64,000 bases of DNA from Amphiura filiformis (taxonomy: Eukaryota > Echinodermata > Ophiuroidea > Amphilepidida > Amphiuridae), in contig NC_092640.1 in the NCBI RefSeq assembly GCF_039555335.1, positions 42,784,599 to 42,848,598 of the forward strand, written 5' to 3'. The notes under the pieces were generated by a model, which saw nothing but the letters and a program-made list of their open reading frames with translations, did no database searches and was not told where the DNA came from. Shown in pieces: positions 33,306 through 44,700 of the stretch (the stretch's first letter is position 1; each line of letters begins with the position of its first letter). A program made the position numbers and the translations under genes.

Positions 33306-36300
33306 CTCATGGCAGTATATATTTGTATATCATCTACCTGCTATCTACTGAAGACAGCTGATGTCATCTACCTGCTATATCTACTGCAGATAGCTGATGT
33401 CATTTACCCGTTATCTACTGTAAATAGCTGATGTCATCTACCTGCTATCTACTGCAGATAGCTGATGTCATCTACCTGCTACTGAGATAGCTGATGTTAT
33501 CTACCTGCTACCTACTGTAGATAGCTGATGTCAGTTACCTGATATCTACTGGAGATAGCTGATGTCATCTACCTGCTATCTACTTAAGATAACTGATGTT
33601 TTCTACCTGCTATCTACTGAAGACAGCTGATGTCACCTATCTACTATCTGCTGGAGATAACTGATGTCATCTACCTGCTATCTACTGAAGATAGCTGATG
33701 TCATCTACCTGCTATAAATAGTAGGCCTAGATAGCAGACAGATGACTGAGGAATTATGCAGTCACAGGGCAGTAGTTTGAGGGAATAATTAAAATGTTAA
33801 TGCCATCTAGGCCTACCTGCTATCCATTTTAGATAGCTGATTTCATCTACCTGCTATTTACTGAAGATAGCTGTCATCTTTTTGCTATCTAATGTAGATA
33901 ACTGATGTCATCTACCTGCTATCTACTGAAGATAGCTGATGTCATCTGCCTGCTATATACAGTAGATAACTAATGTCAACTTTCTACTATCTACTGTTAT
34001 CTATTGCTATCTACTGTAGACATTAGACAGCTGATGTCATCTACCTGCTATCTACTGAAGATAGCTTCAGTCATCTACCTGCTATATACAGTAGATAGCC
34101 GATGTCAACTTTTTACTATCTACTGTAGACACTAGATAGCTGATGTCATCTACCTGCTATCTACTGAAGATAGCTGATTTCATCTGCCTGCTATATACAG
34201 TAGATAACTAATGTCAACTTTCTACTATCTACTGTTATCTATTGCTATCTACTGTAGACACTAGATAGCTGATGTCATCTACCTGTTATCTACTGAAGAT
34301 AGCTGATTTCAGCTGCCTGCTATATACAGTAGATAGCTGATGTCAACTTTCTACTATCTACTCATTAGACATTAGATAGCTGATGTATTCTACCTGCTAT
34401 CTACTGAAGATAGCTGATGTCAACTTTATCTACTGCAGATAGCTGAAATCATCTAACCATTATCTACTGTAAATAGCTGATGTCATCTACCTGCTATCTA
34501 CTGAAGATAGCTGATGTCATCTACCTGCTATCTACTGCAGATAGCTGATGTCATCTACCTGTTATCTACTGTAAATAGCTGATGTCATCTACCTGCTATC
34601 TACTGAAGATAGCTGATGTCATCTACCTGCTATCTACTGCAGATAGCTGATGTCATCTACCTGCTATCTACTGAAGACAGCTGATGTCATCTACCTACTA
34701 TCTACTGAAGACAGCTGATGTCATCTGCCTGCTATCTACTGAAGACAGCTGATGTCATCTACCTGCTATCTACTGAAGACAGCTGATGTCGTCTACCTGC
34801 TATCTACTGAAGATAGCTGATGTCATCTACCTGCTATCTACTGCAGATAGCTGATGTCATCTACCTGTTATCTACTGTAAATAGCTGATGTCATCTACCT
34901 GCTATCTACTGAAGATAGCTGATGTCATCTACCTACTATCTACTGCAGATAGCTGATGTCATCTGCCTGTTATCTACTGTAAATAGCTGATGTCATCTAC
35001 CTGCTATCTACTGAAGATAGCTGATGTCATCTACCTGCTATCTACTGAAGACAGCTGATGTCATCTACCTGCTATCTACTGAAGATAGCTGATGTCATCT
35101 ACCTGCTATCTACTGCAGATAGCTGATGTCATCTACCTGTTATCTACTGTAAATAGCTGATGTCATCTACCTGCTATCTACTGAAGACAGCTGATGTCAT
35201 CTACCTACTATCTACTGAAGACAGCTGATGTCATCTACCTGCTATCTACTGAAGACAGCTGATGTCATCTACCTGATATCTACTGAAGACAGCTGATGTC
35301 ATCTACCTGCTATCTACTGCAGATAGCTGATGTCATCTACCTGCTATCTACTGTAGAGAGCTAATGTCATCTACCTGTTATCTACTGAAGACAGCTGATG
35401 TCATCTACCTGCTAAGATCATCTACCTGAACTGAAGACAGCTGATGTCATCTACCTACTATCTACTGAAGACAGCTGATGTCATCTGCCTGCTATCTACT
35501 GAAGACAGCTGATGTCATCTACCTGCTATCTACTGAAGACAGCTGATGTCATCTACCTGCTATCTACTGCAGATAGCTGATGTCATCTACCTGCTATCTA
35601 CTGTAGAGAGCTAATGTCATCTACCTGTTATCTACTGAAGACAGCTGATGTCATCTACCTGCTAAGATAGATGATATCATCTACCTGCTATCTACTGAAG
35701 ACAGCTGATGTCATCTACCTGCTATCTACTGAAGACAGCTGATGTCATCTACCTGCTATCTACTGAAGACAGCTGATGTCATCTACCTGCTATCTACTGA
35801 AGATAGCTGATGTCATCTACCTGCTATCTACTGGAGACAGCTGATGTCATCTACCTGCTATCTACTGAAGACAGCTGATGTCATCTACCTGCTATCTACT
35901 GAAGATAGCTGATGTCATCTACCTGCTATCTACTGAAGATAGCTGATATCATCTATCTGCTATCTACTGAAGACAGCTGATGTCATCTTCCTGCTATCTA
36001 CTGAAGACAGCTGATGTCATCTACCTGCTATCTACTGCAGATAGCTGATGTCATTTACCCGTTATCTACTGTAAATAGCTGATGTCATCTACCTGCTATC
36101 TACAGAAGATAGCTGATGTCATCTACCTGCTATCTACTGCAGATAGCTGATGTCATTTACCTGTTATCTACTGTAAATAGCTGATGTCATCTACCTGCTA
36201 AGATAGATGATATCATCTACCTGCTATCTACTGAAGACAGCTGATGTCATCTACCTGCTATCTACTGTAGATAGCTGATGTCATCTACCTGCTATCTACT

Positions 36301-39184
36301 GAAGACAGCTGATGTCATCTACCTGCTATCTACTGCAGATAGCTGATGTCATTTACCCGTTATCTACTGTAAATAGCTGATGTCATCTACCTGCTATCTA
36401 CTGAAGATAGCTGATGTCATCTACCTGCTATCTACTGCAGATAGCTGATGTCATCTACCTGTTATCTACTGTAAATAGCCGATGTCATCTACCTGCTAAG
36501 ATAGATGATATCATCTACCTGCTATCTACTGAAGACAGCTGATGTCATCTACCTGCTATCTACTGAAGACAGCTGATGTCATCTACCTGCTATCTACTGC
36601 AGATAGCTGATGTCATTTACCCGTTATCTACTGTAAATAGCTGATGTCATCTACCTGCTATCTACTGAAGATAGCTGATGTCATCTACCTGCTATCTACT
36701 GCAGATAGCTGATGTCATCTACCTGTTATCTACTGTAAATAGCTGATGTCATCTACCTGCTAAGATAGATGATATCATCTACCTGCTATCTACTGAAGAT
36801 AGCTGATGTCATCTACCTGCTATCTACTGAAGACAGCTGATGTCATCTATCTGCTATCTACTGAAGACAGCTGATGTCATCTACCTGCTATCTACTGAAG
36901 ACAGCTGATGTCATCTACCTGCTATCTACTGCAGACAGCTGATGTCATCTACCTGCTATCTACTGCAGATAGCTGATGTCATCTACCTGTTATCTACTGT
37001 AAATAGCTGATGTCATCTACCTGCTATCTACTGAAGATAGCTGATGTCATCTACCTGCTATCTACTGCAAACAGCTGATGTCATCTACCTGCTATCTACT
37101 GAAGACAGCTGATGTCATCTATCTGCTATCTACTGAAGACAGCTGATGTCCTCTATCTGCTATCTACTGAAGACAGCTGATGTCATCTACCTGCTATCTA
37201 CTGAAGACAGCTGATGTCATCTACCTGCTATCTACTGCAGATAGCTGATGTCATCTACCTGTTATCTACTGTAAATAGCTGATGTCATCTACCTGCTAAG
37301 ATAGATGATATCATCTACCTGCTATCTACTGAAGATAGCTGATGTCATCTACCTGCTATCTACTGAAGACAGCTGATGTCATCTATCTGCTATCTACTGA
37401 AGACAGCTGATGTCATCTACCTGCTATCTACTGAAGACAGCTGATGTCATCTACCTGCTATCTACTGCAGATAGCTGATGTCATCTACCTGCTATCTACT
37501 GTAAATAGCTGATGTCATCTACCTGCTATCTACTGAAGATAGCTGATGTCATCTACCTGCTATCTACTGCAGACAGCTGATGTCATCTACCTGCTATCTA
37601 CTGAAGACAGCTGATGTCATCTATCTGCTATCTACTGAAGACAGCTGATGTCATCTATCTGCTATCTACTGAAGACAGCTGATGTCATCTACCTGCTATC
37701 TACTGAAGACAGCTGATGTCATCTACCTGCTATCTACTGCAGATAGCTGATGTCATTTACCCGTTATCTACTGTAAATAGCTGATGTCATCTACCTGCTA
37801 TCTACTGAAGATAGCTGATTTCATCTACCTGCTACCTACTGTAGATAGCTGATGTCATCTACCTGCTATCTACTGAAGATAGCTGATGTCATCTACCTGC
37901 TTTAATTAAATAGTAGGCCTAGATAGCAGATAGATGACTGAGGAAGTATGCGGCCACAGGGCAATAGTTTGAGGGAATATTTTTTAATTTTCTGGAAGAA
38001 TATACACTTATAGCTGAAAGATAACAGTCGACAGCTATCTACAATGTGATACAATGAATTCAAACATGATATTAGCTATCAACATGCATGACGTAGATGA
38101 AAATTTAGGATCAAAATCTTCCAATTTTTGAGGGGATTTGGGTGGGAGGTGCACTCCGTGTACGAGTGATTTGAGCACTTCCAAACTAGGGGTCTTTTTG
38201 TGACATATTTAGTTGCCAAAATAGGACTTCAGATGACAGAAGCTTTCAAGGGTCATTCACGTCTTTCAGTGAAAAAATGGGATTTATTGGTGAGAAATTT
38301 GTCCTATTTCAGAGAAATCCTACAAAATATTAATCTTGTAAAGGTATAACAGAAACATAGTAGGGTCATTTAGGTGATGGGGTCATTAGGTGACAAATGT
38401 TTTAAAAACATGGGGTCTTTTAGTGACAAGTTGTAAAAACATTTGGGTCTTTTAGTGACAGTGACAGCTGGAATAGGAACTATTTTAGGTGGTACATGGC
38501 TGGTACCATACTGCATGACTCGGCACCTCACTTCAATGACAACATACAGCAGCAGCATTATACAGCATGCGAGTAGGACCAATATCACCACAATACATAC
38601 CCAAACCATACACCCCCACCATCCTGGAAGTTCAATTTCTTTCTGCAACCATAATGGGCTGCTGCAACCATAATGGGCTGCAATTATAATACCCCTAACC
38701 GTTAGCGGTTAGAGTTTAGGATTAGGGTTATCATAGTGCGGCCCATTATTATGGTTGCAGAAAATAAATGTGTGTCCTGGAAAGAGACACAATTAACTAA
38801 ATTGACAAAAAGATAAGACACTGTTTGTATAAGCTTGTAAGTCGGACCAAGATCACTCCTCCCCCCCCCCTCCACACACACACACACCCACCCCCTCATA
38901 AAGTCCTGGAAAGACACAACTGGGATACTTGATTTATATCATATATTTCTTTATTGCTTATACACACAAAAAACCCAACAAGACATTATAAGTTATTGTA
39001 AGTAGTGCTGCATGGTAGATGCCCTGTTCACTAATTCAAGATAATTCATGTGTACCATGAAGATAATAATAATATTCATGTGTACCATGAATATAACAAA
39101 GACACAAATCAACATAACAATATATTTAGCATGATAACAAACAATAATGATCTGTTCCAATTTCCAATTGAAATCCATTCACTC

Positions 39185-39508
39185 CCTATATGCCGTAGAA
39201 GTGACATCATAATCAAATTAACTACCACAGCAATAGATGAATACAATTTTTGAATAGACCGCCCTGCACAACAAGCAGATTGCACTAATCACCTGTGTAT
39301 GTCAGCAAACATAGATTGAATACAATACTGCTCTTTTCAAAGATACTTATCTTACAGGTGCGAGTGATCAGCCTTTCTTTGACATCTATAATTCAATGCA
39401 TTGGTACCGCGTGAACGTTGTAGTTCAGGGCGGTATAGTCAAAATTGGATTCATCTATTGCTATGGTAGTTTATCTGATTAACCACGTCACTTCTACGGC
39501 GTATAGAA
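39185..39508. mobile_element. Inverted-repeat MITE
   Basis: Tatgccgtagaagtgacatc at the left and its complement (cacgtcacttctacggcgta) at the right. The inner arms carry accaccacagcaatagatga and a gaccgccctg/cagggcggt pair. Confidence 0.7.
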
Positions 39509-39854
39509 GACATGCCCATAATTTTCCACACAGGGTTGTAGGTTTCAAAAGTAACACAAAATTGAATCCAACCAGTGACTGTTCATACACGGTCCCTGAT
39601 CCAACTCACTTGAAAGATCAATTAATATTTTCATTAGGTATGCAAAGTCATGTGTTGATTGTACAGCTGATAGTACAATTTTGTAGCTGTGTTCATTCTA
39701 ATGAAATTTTTACTGTAGGTAAATGAGGTTTTATGAGGAATTGGGCAGAATGTATGAGAAATGGACAAAAATGTGAAAATGTTGACAGTTCCTCATCAAA
39801 TTCTCATCATGATGAGGTGATATAGATAATAGAGCATGTCTTCAATGTCACATA

Positions 39855-39974
39855 GAGTGTTTTTTGTATACTGACAGCTCATTAATTTCTTATCATTATT
39901 CAATTGTATGAGAATGTCAATCAAACTTATATAATGATAAGAAATTAATGGGCTGGTTATATAAAAACACTACG
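39855..39974. mobile_element. Small hairpin MITE
   Basis: Left agtgttttttgtatactgac with cattaatttcttatcatta pairs with right taatgataagaaattaatg and tatataaaaacact. Confidence 0.65.
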
Positions 39975-40411
39975 GGCCAGTTTCTCACAGAATGGCTAGT
40001 GGTCAGGCTTCCTAAGCCATCAGGCTTAAGTCCAATTAGTCCTATATACCAGTGCTTACAATTTCACATCATACATCACCCAGAAAGATGATTTTGAAAG
40101 GAGGTACTTTCTGAAAGTGCATAAATTGGACTTAACCCCCTATTAATGCACTGTTTAGGGTTAATTGGGGAGCACCCCCGGCACAGACACTTTAAACTAA
40201 CTGAGTACATTTTGAATTGAAATATTAAGGCACATGTCATTTTGGTTCACTTTGTGCGACAATGGAGAACCTATTCCTGAATGGGTCACAACTTGAGGTA
40301 ACCATAAAGGCATCAAGGAAGATCAATTCAAACTAATACCACCAACTCTAACCCAACCTCACTGGGGACATAATGAAAATTTCAGATGCAAAAACTGATA
40401 TTTATAATATT

Positions 40412-40426
40412 TTTTATTTATTTATT
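40412..40426 (-). terminator. Possible polyadenylation signals of the kinase-caspase gene
   Basis: Plus-strand tttatttatttatt is AATAAATAAATAAA on the minus strand, about 700 bases past the stop codon at 41129. AATAAA is common in AT-rich DNA, so support is weak. Confidence 0.3.
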
Positions 40427-40664
40427 TTAATTGGCAATTTCAAACATAAAAAAAAAAATAACAATGTATGATTGTATGTGCTACTTTTAATGATAGTTTC
40501 AAAAATATACCTTGGATTTTTTGAAGTAGGGTGTCAATTTAAAGCTAGCATTATTTGGTAGATGTTGGTGGACTTATTAACTCAAGAAGTTTGAAAATGG
40601 CATTTATCGGCTTGCATCTGAACCCTTCACATGTATACAATTAATTTCCTGCTACATACTGGCT

Positions 40665-40841
40665 ATTCGCCAGCGAAGTGTTACGTGTAATCCGTTTATC
40701 ACATGTCAATTGGATCACGCTTTTGAGTTCTTCACCACGATCGAAATGATCGCAACACAAAAGTCTATGATTTGTACTGCCAAATCCAAAAGGTGTGTGA
40801 TCCAGTTACCAGAAAGTTATGCAACCACTTCGCTGGCGAAT
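40665..40841. mobile_element. Hairpin MITE in presumed 3' UTR
   Basis: Attcgccagcgaagtg (40665-40680) and its exact complement (40826-40841) bound it. Inner inverted segments include ggatcac/gtgatcc. Confidence 0.7.
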
Positions 40842-40920
40842 ATAGTCTCCCAGTCTCTTGCTGGTGACCGAGCACCAACAGACAAGGACAACAACTGATT
40901 GTAATGTGTCTCATCTGTAG

Positions 40921-41102
40921 TTGAGAGTTACGCCATCTTGGATTTCGCAGTGGCAAACTCGAATTACACACATATAACCAACCATATTTTGAAGGGTGTG
41001 TACACATGTAGAAAGGCGCATTGTCTGTACACTGGAGACGCACCGCGTAAATGCACCAATTCAAATCTGCCACTGCGAAGTCCAACATGGCGTTACTCTC
41101 AA
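40921..41102. mobile_element. Hairpin MITE just after the caspase stop codon
   Basis: Ttgagagttacgccatcttg with tttcgcagtggcaaa is mirrored by tctgccactgcgaagtcc and aacatggcgttactctcaa. The inverted repeat begins 27 bases past the stop, so the mRNA 3' UTR would fold into a long duplex. Confidence 0.75.
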
Positions 41103-41128
41103 CTTGAGGCAAAAAACGCTATAGTTCC

Positions 41129-41751
41129 TTAAACTGTCTGTAATCTTGTGTCTTCAGGGCTCTCACACAGATACATCTTCTTCCTCAGCGTGTTAAACAC
41201 CGATGCTGTTTGCTTGTTCCCTTCTTCATCTACAAAAGTACTCATGTTCTTATTAACCATAGTCAGCAAAGTCAGTATGTCATACTTTGTACCTGCCTTC
41301 CGGATGGTCTCAACGAGTGACCCAATGTACCATGATCCTTCTGTAGTATGACGGTATGCTACATGACCTGGTACAGTAGCATAACCAAGGATAAAATCCG
41401 ATTCATTTGGTATTGTTTCTTTCTCTGTAAGACCATCATGCTCTAGTGAAGAGCCTTGTCTCTTGATGCCTAGACATGACTCGAAGATGAACAGCTTTGG
41501 CTTCCCTGATAACGTCCTACAGATGTCGGCTGTGAAGAGTTGCGTCAGTTTCAAGATGGGAATGGACGTGCCATCGCAGCCGTAAAGTTTACTGTTAGCT
41601 CCATGTGTTAATACGCAGCATACAAAACAGTCAAACTTGGAGTGGTCTGTTCGCCGTTTTGAATCCAGGATGTCATACATAGCAGATTGCTTCAGGTTGG
41701 TGCGTACTTCAACCTTGTAATTGAGACCTTCAAATAGCTGCTTCAGATTTT
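41129..41751 (-). CDS. Kinase-caspase exon 8: caspase catalytic part, p20 end and p10
   Basis: Acceptor ataatttcag; the first two bases complete a Glu codon with exon 7. It encodes FDCFVCCVLTHGANSKLYG with catalytic His499, KLFIFESCLG with Cys542, then a p20-p10 linker containing LEHDG, then IPNESDFILGYATVPGH, YRHTTEGSWYIGSL and TLRKKMYL, all caspase-8-like. The stop TAA is at 41131-41129. The pentapeptide is ESCLG where caspases usually have QAC(R/Q)G. LEHD|G fits an initiator-caspase self-cleavage site. Three tail residues past the fold make no known domain. Confidence 0.9.
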
Positions 41752-44700
41752 CTGAAATTATAAAGGTAGATTTCATTTAAGTTGATTACTTTAAATGACT
41801 CCCACCTCCTGTCTACTCTTAGGGGGCTGTCATTTTCTTTGGAAGGGGGGTCATGAATATGTAGGTGACCAGAGTCATTTTTTGTGACTCCCCCTCCCCA
41901 TAGCAGGCTGAAATTTGATTATGACCCCTCTATCTCCGACTGATAATTTTAAAGAATTTTTGTTTTTACTATCCTCTATCATGTTATAGGGCAGGTACTA
42001 TTAGTTATTAGGTGAAGCGGAGGTATAGTGCAGGGAAATTATCGTGCGCTGAAGTGTCATACTGGGTGAAGCCGAACACTTCGCGCACGATCATTTCCCG
42101 TACCATACCTCCGCTGAACCTAATAACTAATTTATCATACCACTAAGTCATTCTAAATATTGAAATAATTACGTTTTTAAACATTTTAATTGCTGCTAAA
42201 TAGAAAAAAAAATATTACAGAAAAATAGATAACTGTTCCGCGTATTACAGATTGCGTGCATTTTACGCGCCCGGTTTACGCATATCGCCTTTATACGCGT
42301 ACCTCGCCGTACACGCATATCGGGCTTGCAAAATACGCTCTCACTGACTAGATATAAAGCGTAAAATACGCACTCACTGACTAGATACGAAAATATATCA
42401 GGTTAGCGGTGTTCTTTGATGTTTCCCTTAGTGGTATGATAAAATATTTTATCATAATGGATATCAGCTGTTGCACCGCATATCCACTTCTCAAAATATT
42501 AGACCCATCTATCGTTTATTCTGTAATTTTACTTTGCAATACCATAACCTGGTATTTGGTAATCATATCTGCACTATTTACAAATCTGATGCTTCAACAG
42601 TATATCAAATGTCTCTTATGGTAGGCATTCCAGAAGGTTTACATCCAAGCTCAGCTAGAAATTGACAAGTGTATGGCTGTCATTTGGAACAACTTGGTCT
42701 TAGAGTTTATGTTCACTGATGAAGTTAACTGTGATGAATGTACGAACACATCCATTTACGCTCACCTGCATCCCGATCAGATCCATGTCTATCCTTGAAT
42801 TCAGGATCCTTTAGTCTCCTTGCTTTCCCGAAATCTACATTATTGATGATAACACATATACCATGGGGTTTGTTCCTCATGTGATAATGCCGAACCTGAT
42901 ATGATGCCCCAAGAGTGGCTGCAGATGAAGATTTTGGCATGGATCCCACTGTTCCTGATCTTGTGGATGTTCCTGATATGAATAAAGGGTTAGGGTAAAA
43001 GCTTAGGGTTACATTTTTAATATGGTGTATTCCAGGGGCTATAATCAGCCCATGCCCATAACAAACAATTGATATTATGACAATAACAATGCATACATAA
43101 AAGTATAGTAAGAATCTCAGCGTTAGTACAAGGTGTAAATGTTAGGTTGTTTCAAAACGTTAGAAAATTCTGATTAATTAGTTGTTAATTGATTTAAATA
43201 AGCATTCAAGCAGCATTCTAATTCAGTTGGTGTGTCTTGTCAAGAATACATGCAATTTGATTGGTTTTCACCTATACAAGATGTCACGATAGTGGATAGT
43301 CATATAAGACAGTGAGCGCGCCTACGTTGCGACACGTAACCGTGGCGGCATGCATGTAGATTCTCACTGATCGCGCGATACTGTGTTCGCCTAATACATG
43401 TGCGCGAAATAAGAACGCGATTCGGCGGCTTAGATGTTCGCAACAGTTTCGTTCATTTAAAACAACGGGGATGTACTTCCAAAAGTAACTTGATTTTTTC
43501 TGGAAAAAAAGCACTTTTACTTATAAAAAAAAAGAATGAGAATAAAAGATAGGATTTTGTCTTTTGCCTTTTGTCTTTTCCAATATCGTGTCATAATGGA
43601 TGGGCTGGCCAATATTTTTATCGTAGTGGATACCGGCTGCACCGGCATTGGCCAGCCCATCCATTATGACACAATATTGGATAGGCAAAAGACAAAATTC
43701 TATCTTTTATTCTCTAATTGATGGTCGATCATAAGATCAAACACATTTGGTTCCTTATTTTGGTGCCTTATACTGGTTTCATACTTTCTGCCACTTGCCG
43801 CTGAGCAGTGTGACACTTCATCATGCCACTTGCAGTGTCTGTAAGCGGAGCAGCACTAAAGCCAATGTTGCCACTCAGCATTGCCAAAAAACTTATTTAT
43901 ATATTCTCATACACAGCCCTCGAATTAAGGATCTGAAAGGGCACGGCAACTTTTTTAGGGCAAGTTGAAAATTGCCTTGGATTTTCACTGAAAAGGCAAG
44001 GCAGCATGGCAGTTTGTAATATTTCAAGAGGGCATCATGGCAACTGTTGAAAATTTGAGAAGGGCACAAGACAATTTTTCAAAAGTGAAGAAAACACACA
44101 CAAACTTAGATAGATGATTTTATAATGAAGGGGCAGGGCTGGGGCACAGACAGCAACTTCATTAGAGGGCACGGCAAGTGACTGCCTTGGGTAAAGAACA
44201 TATTTTGAGGGCATTACGGCAGTGGGGATGGGCAGCCACGGCAAAATGTCATGGGTGCCGTGGGTTAATTCGAGGGCTGCTCATACATCCGAGTTGACTT
44301 GAATTGAACTCCTAACGAACCTGCCGCTTGCGCAAAGCTGTGGAGTGATCAATATATTGGCTTGTCACTGGCCACCGCTAGTGTTTTTGGTGTGACTGGG
44401 CAGTGAAGCAATGTCAGAGCAGCAAAGCGGCAAGAAAGTATGAAACCAGCGTTAGGTTAAGTTAGTGTAAGTGTGTGTGTGAACAAGATCAGTGTTAACT
44501 AACACCAACCTTAATGTTAAGAATTTACCACTGATAAAGTGTCAGTTCTAAAGCAAATATGCTATTTAGACTGTACGTGTGAACAATTATCGGTGTCAGC
44601 AATGCTGAAAACAGGGTTCTAACAGCCCAATATATGCATTACTCCAATATGTATGGAAGTGCCCTTTGTGGGTTGGTTTCACTGGTTTTACCCGAAAACT

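Larger units (their letters stand above)
32280..37905. repeat. 34-bp hairpin-forming minisatellite array
   Basis: Tandem copies of a 34-bp unit containing gctatctactgaagatagc followed by tgatgtcatctacct. Each unit holds an inverted repeat (GCTATCT...AGATAGC) with a 5-base loop and a second small dyad (GATGTCATC). Excluding an inserted element at 32739-33330, length implies roughly 145-150 units (estimate). Variants with gcag, gtaa, gaagac and gttatc recur in order, giving higher-order blocks: the variant ctgctaagatagatgatatc recurs near 35670, 36205, 36500, 36760 and 37300, about 270-295 or 535 bp apart. It has no open frame and no unique spacers. Confidence 0.92.
37906..41128. other. Intergenic region, 3' flank of the kinase-caspase gene
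   Basis: Contains inverted-repeat elements (39185-39508, 39855-39974, 40665-40841, 40921-41102), a C-run plus CA repeat near 38860-38890, and ggggtcttttagtgaca repeats near 38380-38460. No protein-coding gene recognised. Confidence 0.55.

Noticed and set aside
32280..37905. CRISPR-like look of a regular repeat array
   Set aside because: The units are directly tandem with no unique spacers, and the region is animal DNA; it is a minisatellite.
38690..38730. Telomere-like ccctaacc and ttagggtta strings
   Set aside because: Only isolated imperfect copies around a small palindrome, not a telomeric tract.
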